A stretch of 64,000 nucleotides of DNA, from NCBI RefSeq assembly GCF_018024495.1, contig NZ_CP071696.1, positions 1,426,001-1,490,000 on the forward strand, given 5' to 3'. Below, in pieces: positions 42,502 to 52,171 of this stretch. The DNA is from Agromyces archimandritae. GTDB lineage: Bacteria; Actinomycetota; Actinomycetes; Actinomycetales; Microbacteriaceae. The stretch's first letter is position 1, and the number at the start of each line of letters is the position of its first letter. Under the pieces are notes generated by a model. It searched no databases, was not told the origin of the DNA, and saw only the letters and a program-made list of their open reading frames with translations. Made by a program: the position numbers and the translations under genes.

Positions 42502-43371
42502 TCATCGGAGGCACAGCGCCAGGACGACGACGCCCCCGCCGGGCGACCGGCGGGGGCGCGTGCGGGCGGCGGCCCGGCTCAGCCGGGGAAGGGCAGCATG
42601 GGATTCGTCAGGAGGTGCTGCAGCTGGCGCAGCTCGGCCACGATGGCTTCGCGCCACACCTCTCCGGCCCCCCTCGGTGATGAAGGAGCAGCCGATCGCG
42701 AGGGCCGGGGCGGCGGTCGTGCGCGGAGGGATGCGGACCGCGATCCCGGAGATGCCCGGGTGCACCTCGTTCTCGTCGACGGCGTAGCCCCGCTCGCGCA
42801 CCTCGGCGAGCTTGCGCAAGAGCTCCACGACCGATGCCACGCTCTGCTCGGTACGTCGCGGCAGCGCCCCCGGCGTCCCGAAGCGCACCGCGATCTCCTC
42901 GGGCGGCAGAGCCGCGAGCAGGGCGTTCCCGACGGCGGTCGGGGCGGCCGGGAGGCGATCGCCGATATTGGCCGTGAGCCTCAGCGGCGCCGTGCCCTCG
43001 TGCCGGGCGAGATAGACGACGTCGGTGCCGTCGAGCATCGCGATCTGCGCCACCTCCTGCGAGAGCAGGGGTGCCGTGGAGCAGAACCGGTAGAACTCGC
43101 GCACCTCGTTGAACCCGTCGATGTACGCCCCGCCGAACTCGGCCGTGCGCGGCCCGAGCGTGTACCCCGTCTCGACGCGGCGGATGATCCGGGCATCCTC
43201 CAACGCGGCGCAGAGGTACGACGTCGACGACTTGGCGGCCCCGATCGCGCGTGCGATATCGCTCATCGGCACGGCGACGCCTCGGGCGTCGGCGAGCAGG
43301 TCGACGATGCGGATCGCCCTGGCGAGGGCCGGAACCTGGTCGCGGTTCTCACGGCTCTGCGTAGGGGGCAC
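42502..43371 (-). CDS. IclR-family regulator with a C-terminal frameshift
   Basis: As read, 289 residues from GTG 43371. Winged helix-turn-helix at about 12-75 (ALARAIRIVDLLADARG, MSDIARAIGAAKSSTSYL) and IclR effector domain (LGPRTAEFGG, GTAPLRLTANIGDRLPA, TAVGNALLAALP, AVDENEVHPGISGIAVRI). After IGCSFITEG the protein becomes GGRRGVARSH. Removing one G from the six-base run (C-run 42668-42673 on the plus strand) restores GAGEVWREAIVAELRQL, the family C-terminus, with a stop at 42579. So one inserted base replaces about the last 27 residues. It may retain DNA binding. Confidence 0.8.
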   Translation of the reverse strand: MPPTQSRENRDQVPALARAIRIVDLLADARGVAVPMSDIARAIGAAKSSTSYLCAALEDARIIRRVETGYTLGPRTAEFGGAYIDGFNEVREFYRFCSTAPLLSQEVAQIAMLDGTDVVYLARHEGTAPLRLTANIGDRLPAAPTAVGNALLAALPPEEIAVRFGTPGALPRRTEQSVASVVELLRKLAEVRERGYAVDENEVHPGISGIAVRIPPRTTAAPALAIGCSFITEGGRRGVARSHRGRAAPAAAPPDESHAALPRLSRAAARTRPRRSPGGGVVVLALCLR

Positions 43372-43388
43372 GTTCTCTCCGTCCGGGG

Positions 43389-44441
43389 TCAGTAGAACTC
43401 AAGGGTATCCACGAGGTTGCGCAGCCGCCGCCCGTCGAGCAGTCGGGTCGCATTGTCGGCGAAGAGCCCGGCGATGCGGAACTCCTCCCCGGGGTCGAGG
43501 GCCGCGGTGTGCGGGCTCACGAGCACGTTCGGGTGCTCCCACAGGGGGCTGCCGGCCGGCAGCGGCTCGGTCGCGAAGACGTCGAGCGCGGCGAAGCCGA
43601 CCCAACCGTCGTCGAGGGCTTCGAGAAGCGCGCGCTCATCGACGACGGATCCGCGCCCGACGTTCACGAAGGTGAGCCCGGCCTGGATGCGCTCGAAGAC
43701 CTCGGCGCCGATCAGCCCGGCGGTCCGCTCCGTGCCCGGCAGGGTCGACACGATCGCATCCACCCGCCCGACGACCTCGAGCAGGCGCTCCGGCGGCACC
43801 CACTCGGACAGTTCGAGGCCGGCCCGGAGGCGACGGCTCATCCCGATGACATTCGCGCCGAGCGCCGCGAGCATCCGCGCCACTTCGCTGCCGACGCCGC
43901 CGAGTCCGATGACGAGCACGGTCCAGTCGCCGAGCTGCGCCATCGGCCGCCGGTGAGCGGGCCAGACGTGCCTCCGCTGGTCGGCCTGGAGGCGGGGCAG
44001 CCGCTTGGCCGCGGCGAGGAGACCGAAGAGCGCGAACTCGGCGAGCGGTCTGCCGTGCACGCCGGCCGAGGTCGTGAATGCCACCCGTTCGAGTTGCGCC
44101 GAGCTGAGCCCCGCCGCCGCGATCTGGCTGCCGCCGCCGGCGGCCATGGTCTGCACCCAGCGCAGTTCGGGATTCGCGTCGACCGCACGCTTCAGCGCGG
44201 CCGGCGAAGCGTCGGGGATGCCGTAGAGCGCGTCGGCCCCGGCGAGGAGCCGTTCGAACCTCGATTGCTGCGCCGGCGAGCGGCGGTAGTCGGGGTCTCC
44301 GTGGAAGTCGGCGGGGAAGCGCATCGGAGGCAGGAGCTCGTCCTCGACGAGGAAGCGGATCCGCGGTTCGCGACGGAGCACCTCTCCACGGAGCTCGGCT
44401 GGCAGCGGAGTCGCCACACCGACGGTCAGTTCTGCGGGCAT
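43389..44441 (-). CDS. D-2-hydroxyacid dehydrogenase (CtBP/GyaR-like)
   Basis: 350 residues. Rossmann motif VIGLGGVGSEVARML, catalytic Arg in VNVGRGSVVDERAL, Glu in FATEPLPAGSPLW and His in VSPHTAA. An N-terminal substrate domain contains ELRWVQTMAAGG. It is distantly related to the dehydrogenase at 34103 and is not a duplicate. Its stop is 17 nt before the iclR GTG, so the two form one leftward transcript from the control region at 44442-44538. Likely reduces a keto acid made from the same substrate. Confidence 0.87.
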   Translation of the reverse strand: MPAELTVGVATPLPAELRGEVLRREPRIRFLVEDELLPPMRFPADFHGDPDYRRSPAQQSRFERLLAGADALYGIPDASPAALKRAVDANPELRWVQTMAAGGGSQIAAAGLSSAQLERVAFTTSAGVHGRPLAEFALFGLLAAAKRLPRLQADQRRHVWPAHRRPMAQLGDWTVLVIGLGGVGSEVARMLAALGANVIGMSRRLRAGLELSEWVPPERLLEVVGRVDAIVSTLPGTERTAGLIGAEVFERIQAGLTFVNVGRGSVVDERALLEALDDGWVGFAALDVFATEPLPAGSPLWEHPNVLVSPHTAALDPGEEFRIAGLFADNATRLLDGRRLRNLVDTLEFY

Positions 44442-44501
44442 CGAAGCGGCTCCTCATCGCGACGGAATGGAATCGGGTGTCAGCCCCTCGATCCTAAAGC
44501 A

Positions 44502-44532
44502 GTTCATAGTATAGAACTCAGTTCTCTATGAT
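44502..44532. promoter_or_regulatory. Divergent promoter region with second GTTC-N8-GAAC operator
   Basis: GTTCATAGTATAGAAC (44502-44517) shares arms and spacing with the palindrome at 42460. Rightward, it covers the -35 position of a TATGAT -10 (44527-44532) lying 6 nt before the GTG at 44539. Leftward, TATACT (44508-44513) inside it is a good -10 for the dehydrogenase-iclR transcript. Binding by IclR would block both directions. Confidence 0.6.
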
Positions 44533-44538
44533 GGACGC

Positions 44539-46939
<2,401 letters not shown>

Positions 46940-46966
46940 CGCGCACCCGGCGCGGGCGCGCCGCGC

Positions 46967-47341
46967 TCAGGCGGGCGTCTGCTGGTGCAGCGCGATCCGC
47001 CAGGCGCCGTCGTCGAGCACGTACGTCGTCGACATCCTGAGGCGCGCCACGTCGTCGCCGCGGCGGGCGACCGCCCGGTAGACGAGGATGCCGGCGTCCT
47101 CCCGGTCCCCGAGCCGGATGACGGCGGGCTCGCGGATCTCGTAGTCATCCCACGGTGGCACACCGTCGAAGGCGCCCAGGATCGCCTCGCGGCCCAGCAC
47201 CGCCCCCTCGACGATCATGAGTCCGTCGCGGGTCATGGTGCGCCGGTAATGCTCCCCGCCGCGCCCGCCGAGGATGGCGCGCCACCCCTCATGCTCCTGC
47301 TGCAGCAGCCGCGCGGGCAGATCGTCGGTGATCTCGGTCAT
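46967..47341 (-). CDS. DUF4440 / SnoaL-like (NTF2-fold) protein
   Basis: 124 residues. Cone-shaped NTF2-fold pattern: RLLQQEHEGWRAILGG, YRRTMTRDGLMIVEGAVLGREAILGAF, YRAVARRGDD and STTYVLDDGAWRIALHQQTPA. Such proteins bind or isomerise small hydrophobic ligands; the function here is unknown. The first 15 codons plus the ATG region are duplicated exactly at 51235-51281 beside the trmH-type gene, which suggests this gene once followed that one directly and was separated by the island between them. Confidence 0.82.
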   Translation of the reverse strand: MTEITDDLPARLLQQEHEGWRAILGGRGGEHYRRTMTRDGLMIVEGAVLGREAILGAFDGVPPWDDYEIREPAVIRLGDREDAGILVYRAVARRGDDVARLRMSTTYVLDDGAWRIALHQQTPA

Positions 47342-47342
47342 G
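47296..47342. repeat. 47-bp direct repeat, left copy (island boundary)
   Basis: Identical for 47 bp to 51235-51281. It covers codons 1-15 of the DUF4440-like gene. Flanking sequence differs on both sides of both copies. Beyond it (47376-47405) is a decayed half-copy of the 87-bp palindrome (GCAACGCAGG, then GGTGTCGCGG), and then composition shifts towards A/T. Confidence 0.85.
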
Positions 47343-47450
47343 TGCCCACGCTAGCCCGCTCGGCCGTGCCCCGCGCTCCGCAACGCAGGTGCGTGGGTGT
47401 CGCGGATCCTTGATTGCACAATGAACGCTAGAAGGCCCGCCTGGTGGTGT

Positions 47451-48032
47451 TCACCCGTGCTCGCGATGCAGCCCGAGAGCAATGAAGAGTGTGAGCGCAG
47501 CGGCGAGCGCGCTCGCCCCAACCCAGAGCGCGGCGGCTGGGGCGTCGGCGAGAGGCCACGCCCACGGATGCACAACGCCGCCCGCTCTCCCGAGCAAAGC
47601 GCAGAGCAGCACGTAGGCGACGGGGGCCATCGCCTGATAGGTGCCGTTTACGAGCACACCGGTTACGAGTTGCATCGCGAGCAGCCAGGCGAGCACTCCG
47701 AGATAGGCGAAGCCTGTTGCAGTAGGCAGCAGCTGGGCGGCGAGCGCCCCGACGATAAGGGCGGGCGCGAGTGCTGTGATGAGCACGACGGCCGCGATGA
47801 CCGCTGACCGGCGGACGACGATCGTGCGTGTGGCAGGCCAGGCTGCGTTCAATGGGAAGGCGAGTACGACAGCCCCGACGAGCGCGGCGAGCACATAGAG
47901 AGGCATCGCACCGAGCCCGGAGAATGACGGCAGCTGGACGGTGGTGTGCCCGAGCAGAGTGCCAAGCACGGCGAGCAGCGTCTCGAGGGCAAGCAGTGGG
48001 CCGAGGCGGTGCGTGCGATAGGCGAGTCTCAC
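47451..48032 (-). CDS. Island membrane protein (ABC-associated)
   Basis: 193 residues, about five or six TM helices and almost no soluble part (LLALETLLAVLGTLLG, VIAAVVLITALAPALIVG, WVGASALAAALTLFIALG). I recognise no family. Its GTG (48032) overlaps the stop of the upstream permease-like gene, so it is the third gene of an ATPase-permease-membrane-protein operon. Codon use is less GC-biased than the surrounding chromosome. It could be a second permease subunit of the exporter. Confidence 0.7.
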   Translation of the reverse strand: MRLAYRTHRLGPLLALETLLAVLGTLLGHTTVQLPSFSGLGAMPLYVLAALVGAVVLAFPLNAAWPATRTIVVRRSAVIAAVVLITALAPALIVGALAAQLLPTATGFAYLGVLAWLLAMQLVTGVLVNGTYQAMAPVAYVLLCALLGRAGGVVHPWAWPLADAPAAALWVGASALAAALTLFIALGLHREHG

Positions 48033-49324
48033 GGCAGCGTCGGGGGTTCGGCGTTGCAGGCTTGCATAGACGCCAACGCAGCGCCGACCCAGTCGGCTTG
48101 TTCTGCGGCAGAGGCCTGTACCAGAGTCGCGACCGGCCCCTGCGGCTCAAAACCGGGGCCCGTATCGCGGATGGCCATCGCGAATTGCAGCGCCAGCCAG
48201 CTCCTGGCCGTGTCTGCGGCCTCTTGCCGGGTGATGGTCCGTTCGACGGACTCTGCTGCACAAGTCAGGGCCAGTTCACCCTGAAATCCGCTCGCCAGGG
48301 AGCCGGCGAGTTGTTCGACAGTCATGCCGGGCAGGTAGCGCAGGTGCAGTTCGCCTGCAGTCGCCGTGCTCACGCTGCCGTCAACGGAGCCGGCAACGAC
48401 CCGATCAGGCATGGTGACGCCAAGTGCCATAACGTGGTCGACCATCTGTTGGATATCGGCGGTCGGGTCGCTCCCGAGGCCGGCGGCGGCTTGCTCCGGG
48501 TAAAGGCAGACTTCGGTGCGTCCAGGGGTGCAGCGCAGTTCTGCATCCGTTCGCTCGGTTGCGGCGGTGCTCGTCAGCCCGGCAGCGATGGCGAGGCCCA
48601 CGACAACAGCGGCGGTGAGCAGCGCGGGGGCGGCGATTCGCGGCATCCAACCTCCAGGGATGAGGTGGAGAGCACGTGCAGCACCCGCGACGAACCCGGC
48701 GGAGGCGAGGATCGCGAACACGCTCGCGGCGAGCACCGATCGGGGATCGGGCTGTTGGTCGTAGAAGCAGCAGGTTTCGAGGACGAGCCCGGCGAGGTGA
48801 CGCGGTGCGAACCACGGGACGGTTCCTGTGAAACCAAGCCAGGCATAGCTGAAAGCGAGGGCGATGGGCACGCCGAGCATCGGTCGCAAGAGTGACCCGA
48901 GCAGCAAACCAGCCGAGCTGTGGAAGAGCAGCATGGCCGCGATCGCGATGAGCAGTTCCCACGGCATACGGCTTCGGCCACCCCAGGCGTCGGCGGCGAC
49001 GAGACCGATCGCGAAAGCCTGCACGATGAGGGCGGCCGTGTAATTCGTCCATATCGCGTCCCACAGCACTGCGAGGGGGTTGCGTAAGTTGGTGCGATTC
49101 TCGATGGCGCGCGTGCGGAGACGTGCCCCTTCGAGCGCGGCGCCGGTGGCGGCGACCGCGGCGGGCACAATGAGCAGGAGCACCGAGTGGGCTACCGTCC
49201 ACGTCCAGTAGCCGGTCAACGGGGTACCGGTCTGTGAGGCGTTGTTCACGACGAATAGCAGCACCAGCGCGGGGGGCACGAGCCAAAGCACGGCGCGTCG
49301 GCGGAAGGGGACTGGCATATTCAC
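48029..49324 (-). CDS. Island ABC-permease-like membrane protein with extracytoplasmic domain
   Basis: 431 residues. Six TM helices lie within about 10-255 (one hydrophobic run ends AAVAATGAALEG). A C-terminal extracytoplasmic domain of about 170 residues follows, with two or three cysteines (LRCTPGRTEVCLYPEQ, LTCAAESVE) and a helix-rich end. It is encoded between an ABC ATPase and another membrane protein with 4-nt overlaps on both sides, so it is probably the transporter's permease. Topology resembles ABC-2-type exporters of antibiotic-resistance modules, but no motif settles the substrate. Confidence 0.7.
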   Translation of the reverse strand: MNMPVPFRRRAVLWLVPPALVLLFVVNNASQTGTPLTGYWTWTVAHSVLLLIVPAAVAATGAALEGARLRTRAIENRTNLRNPLAVLWDAIWTNYTAALIVQAFAIGLVAADAWGGRSRMPWELLIAIAAMLLFHSSAGLLLGSLLRPMLGVPIALAFSYAWLGFTGTVPWFAPRHLAGLVLETCCFYDQQPDPRSVLAASVFAILASAGFVAGAARALHLIPGGWMPRIAAPALLTAAVVVGLAIAAGLTSTAATERTDAELRCTPGRTEVCLYPEQAAAGLGSDPTADIQQMVDHVMALGVTMPDRVVAGSVDGSVSTATAGELHLRYLPGMTVEQLAGSLASGFQGELALTCAAESVERTITRQEAADTARSWLALQFAMAIRDTGPGFEPQGPVATLVQASAAEQADWVGAALASMQACNAEPPTLP

Positions 49325-50055
49325 TCCTCTGGCACGAACGAGGAATAGGCGGCTTGGAGACGTGCGGCGGGCGTGCCGTGGTGATGTCGCTCGGTGAACT
49401 GATCGGCCGTACCGTCGAAACGCAGTCGACCGTCGTGTAGGAGGAGGACGCGAGAGCTGGGTTCGATGAGCGCGGCAGTGTCGTGTGTTGACACCAACAC
49501 GGATCGAGTACGTTCAATGTCGCGGAGAACGGCGACGAGTCGGTCGCGCTCGCGCGGATCCAAGCCGGCAGTCGGTTCGTCAAGGAGAAGGTAGCGTGCG
49601 TCATGCACAAGTACCCCGGCGATGCCAAGGCGGCGCATCTGCCCACCGGAGAGCCGCTCGGCCCGTTCGTTCGCTTTGCCCTCCAGGCCGACCTGCGTCA
49701 GGGCACTGAGTGCCCGGCTGGCTGCAGCGCGCGGCGTTAGGCCCTTCAACCACCCAATGTAAGAGACGTGTTCGCGAGCCGTCAGCCCCGGGAAGGGGGT
49801 CACATGTTGCGGCAACCAGCCGACGGCGGCGCGATACCGGCGTGGCCGCGATCGGTTCGGGCGCACCGTCTCACCGTCGAGGCGGAGCGTGCCGTCGTAG
49901 CCGTGCACCCCGGCGAGCACTCGCAGCAAGGTCGTCTTGCCGGCTCCGTTCGGGCCCAAGAGCACCGCGCGCCCGCCCGCGAGCGACACCGCTACTTCCG
50001 CCAGCTGGCATTCGCCACGACGATACCCGAACCGTTTCACATCCGCTTCGAGCAC
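49321..50055 (-). CDS. Island ABC transporter ATP-binding protein
   Basis: 244 residues. Walker A LLGPNGAGKTT, Q-loop GWLPQHVTPFPGLTAREH, signature ERLSGGQMRRLGIAG, Walker B YLLLDEPTAGLD and H-loop STHDTAALI, as in ABC-2 or bacteriocin-immunity exporters. GTG 50055 is preferred because AAGGGG lies six bases upstream; a TTG nine codons earlier is possible. An IS481 element has inserted about 41 bp upstream, between this gene and its likely original promoter. Confidence 0.88.
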   Translation of the reverse strand: MLEADVKRFGYRRGECQLAEVAVSLAGGRAVLLGPNGAGKTTLLRVLAGVHGYDGTLRLDGETVRPNRSRPRRYRAAVGWLPQHVTPFPGLTAREHVSYIGWLKGLTPRAAASRALSALTQVGLEGKANERAERLSGGQMRRLGIAGVLVHDARYLLLDEPTAGLDPRERDRLVAVLRDIERTRSVLVSTHDTAALIEPSSRVLLLHDGRLRFDGTADQFTERHHHGTPAARLQAAYSSFVPEE

Positions 50056-50096
50056 CCAGCACCCCTTCGTCGGTCGCCCCAATGCCCACTGCCGGG

Positions 50097-51098
50097 CTAG
50101 CTGTACTTCCCCGTGACGTTGTGAACGCGTTGTGAGGGTGTTTGGCCGCCGATGCCGGTGTGGGGTCTGTGGTGATTGTAGTCATGGAGCCAGGTGTCGT
50201 AGGCGGCGGTTCGTTCGGCTTCGCTGGTGTAGGGCTTCGCGTAGGCCCATTCGGCGGCGAGGGTTCGGTTGAACCGTTCGACTTTGCCGTTGGTCTGGGG
50301 CCGGTAGGGCTTGGTCCACTTGTGCTTCACGTTCTCGCCGAGGGCGTCGGCGAAGGCGTGGGAGCGGTAGCAGGCACCGTTGTCGGTCATCACCGCGGTC
50401 ACTGTCACCCCGAGGCCGGTGAAGAACGCGTTCGCGCGGTTCCAGAACCCGGCGGCGGTCTCTTTGCGTTCGTCGTCGAGGATCTCCGAGTACGCGACCC
50501 GTGAGTAGTCGTCCACGGCGTGGTGCAGGTAGCGGTAGCCGCGTGAACCTGCCGCGCCGGCCCGGGCGGCTTTGTCGCGGGCGAGGCCAGCGTGGCGGTC
50601 CTGGGCGGACCCGCGGCCGTGGACGCGCCAGCCGCCGCCGTCGGGGATCCGGCCTTGCTTCTTGATGTCCACATGCACCAACTGACCCGGTTTGGCGACT
50701 TCGTAACGCACCGGCTTGGGCTTGCGGACGGGCAGCCCTGTGGCCTGGTCGATGTTCGCCAGCTTCGGCATCCGATACCGTGCGAGCACCCGGCCGACCG
50801 TGGAACGGTGCAGCCCCAGGTGATACGCGATCCGGTGCGGCCCCCACCGACGGACGAACCGCAACGCGAGGATTCGCCGTTCTGTCTTGCGCGGCAGCCG
50901 GCCCGGTGACGAGTGAGGCCTCGAACTACGGTCGGTCAGCGGCAGGCCGGCGCGGTACCGGCGAGCCCACCGAGATGCCGTCGCCGGCGAACACTGAAAG
51001 CGTTCGGCCGCACGGCGGACAGTCCAACCGTCATCGACGATCAGAACGGCAAGACGTCGACGCCCCTCCGGCGTCAAGGGCGCGTTAGCGTGAGTCAC
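50097..51098 (-). CDS. IS481-family transposase
   Basis: 333 residues from GTG 51098. Helix-turn-helix region (about 20-90; WTVRRAAERFQCSPATASRWARRY, HRSTVGRVLARY), then the DDE integrase core: HVDIKKQGR (first Asp), AVMTDNGACYRS (second Asp) and QTNGKVERFNRTLAAEW (Glu). All three catalytic residues are intact, so it may be active. The ORF is closed by a TAG whose bases lie in the target-site duplication, not in the element. An upstream in-frame start (51140) is less likely than the usual THANAPLTPEG beginning. Confidence 0.93.
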   Translation of the reverse strand: MTHANAPLTPEGRRRLAVLIVDDGWTVRRAAERFQCSPATASRWARRYRAGLPLTDRSSRPHSSPGRLPRKTERRILALRFVRRWGPHRIAYHLGLHRSTVGRVLARYRMPKLANIDQATGLPVRKPKPVRYEVAKPGQLVHVDIKKQGRIPDGGGWRVHGRGSAQDRHAGLARDKAARAGAAGSRGYRYLHHAVDDYSRVAYSEILDDERKETAAGFWNRANAFFTGLGVTVTAVMTDNGACYRSHAFADALGENVKHKWTKPYRPQTNGKVERFNRTLAAEWAYAKPYTSEAERTAAYDTWLHDYNHHRPHTGIGGQTPSQRVHNVTGKYS

Positions 51099-51195
51099 GA
51101 AGACCTCCGTGGTCAGGACGGTGAGTGTGGTAACCCACATCCTGCCCCGGAGGTCTTCACTACCTCAGCCGTTCACAACCTGTCAGGGAAGTACA
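50102..51195 (-). mobile_element. IS481-family insertion sequence, complete
   Basis: 1094 bp bounded by TGTACTTCCC...GTTGTGAACG on the left and its inverse on the right (26-bp ends matching at 22 positions). It is flanked by a 6-bp target duplication GCTAGC at 50096-50101 and 51196-51201. This fits the NCTAGN target preference known for IS481. Both ends and the transposase are intact, suggesting recent insertion. Confidence 0.93.
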
Positions 51196-51208
51196 GCTAG
51201 CGGTGACT

Positions 51209-51280
51209 CTATCGAGTCGCTCGACCCCAGGGCCCCTGCTGCAGCAGCCGCGCGGGCAGATCGTCGGTGATCTCGGTCAT
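51209..51280 (-). pseudogene. 5'-fragment of the DUF4440-like gene
   Basis: Reads MTEITDDLPARLLQQ, identical to the start of the intact gene at 46967-47341, then diverges to GPWGRATR and stops. The ATG is 11 nt downstream of the trmH-type stop at 51291, the spacing expected for an operon partner. It looks like the original 5' end, left behind when the island came between. Confidence 0.8.
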
Positions 51281-51281
51281 G
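51235..51281. repeat. 47-bp direct repeat, right copy (island boundary)
   Basis: Exact copy of 47296-47342. Together they bracket about 3.9 kb holding the ABC genes and the IS481 element. No integrase or att-type tRNA end is seen. Confidence 0.85.
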
Positions 51282-51290
51282 CCGGTCACG

Positions 51291-51956
51291 TTACCGGCCG
51301 GGCAGCTCCGCGTGGGAGAGGACCCACGAGTGCATCGCGACGGCGGCGGCCGCCGAGGCGTTGATCGAGCGGGTCGAGCCGAACTGGGTGATCTCGACGA
51401 CGGCGCTCGCGGCATCCACCGCCTCGGGCGAGAGCCCCGGCCCCTCCTGCCCGAACAGCAGCACGCAGCGTTCGGGCCATGCGAAGGCTTCGATGGGCAC
51501 GGCGCCGGGCACGTTGTCGACGGCGATGACGGGCAGCGCGGCATCCCGCGCCCAGGCGGCGAAGCCGGCGACGTCGTCGTGGTGCGCGACGTGCTGGTAG
51601 CGGTCGGTGACCATGGCGCCGCGTTTGTTCCAGCGGCGGCGGCCGATGATGTGCACGGTGTCGGCGGCGAAGGCGTTGGCGCTGCGCACGATCGAGCCGA
51701 TGTTCATGTCGTGCTGCCAGTTCTCGATGGCGACGTGGAAGGGGTGGCGGGTGCGGTCGAGGTCGGCGACGATCGCGTCCATGCGCCAGTAACGGTAGCG
51801 GTCGACGACGTTGCGGCGGTCGCCGTGCTCCAGCAGCTCCGGGTCGTAGTGCGGGTCGGCAGGCCAGGCGTCCGGGCCTCCGGGCCAGGGGCCGACGCCT
51901 GCCGAGACCGGGGTGGATGCCGGTTCTCCGGCCGGATCCGCGGGGCCCTGCTGCAT
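51291..51956 (-). CDS. TrmH/SpoU-family RNA 2'-O-methyltransferase
   Basis: 221 residues. The SPOUT trefoil-knot motifs are present: NIGSIVRSANAFAADTVHIIG (motif 1), LLFGQEGPGLSPEAVDAA (motif 2) and ITQFGSTRSINASAAAAVAMHSW (motif 3). The family methylates ribose in tRNA or rRNA using SAM; the target nucleotide is unknown. The first 30 residues are a low-complexity extension. It is followed 11 nt downstream by the truncated DUF4440 start. Upstream is a repeat-filled gap. Confidence 0.88.
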   Translation of the reverse strand: MQQGPADPAGEPASTPVSAGVGPWPGGPDAWPADPHYDPELLEHGDRRNVVDRYRYWRMDAIVADLDRTRHPFHVAIENWQHDMNIGSIVRSANAFAADTVHIIGRRRWNKRGAMVTDRYQHVAHHDDVAGFAAWARDAALPVIAVDNVPGAVPIEAFAWPERCVLLFGQEGPGLSPEAVDAASAVVEITQFGSTRSINASAAAAVAMHSWVLSHAELPGR

Positions 51957-51982
51957 CCCTCAAGGGTATCCGCCGTGGCACG

Positions 51983-52168
51983 GGGTCTCGATACGGCCGC
52001 GAAGCGGCCTACTCGACCGGCGGGCCGTGGCAGCGGGTCTCGATACGGCCGCCGTGGGCGGCTTACTCGACCGACGGGACCGCCGGTCGAGGAGCGAGCG
52101 CAGCGAGCGTATCGAGACCCTGCACCGGGTCTCGATACGGCCGCGAAGCGGCCTACTCGACCGGCGGG
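51983..52168. repeat. Cluster of GGTCTCGATACG palindromes
   Basis: Four copies of GGTCTCGATACG or its inverse, paired with CTACTCGACC or GGTCGAG arms (GGTCTCGATACGGCCGC near 51984, 52038 and 52127; an inverse copy ending CGTATCGAGACC near 52119). Units differ in the middle, unlike the uniform array at 9041. Located between two leftward genes. Confidence 0.85.
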
Positions 52169-52171
52169 GCG

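Noticed and set aside
47296..51281. Classical integrative element
   Set aside because: Direct repeats are present but there is no integrase, recombinase or excisionase, and the site is not a tRNA gene. The mechanism is therefore left open.
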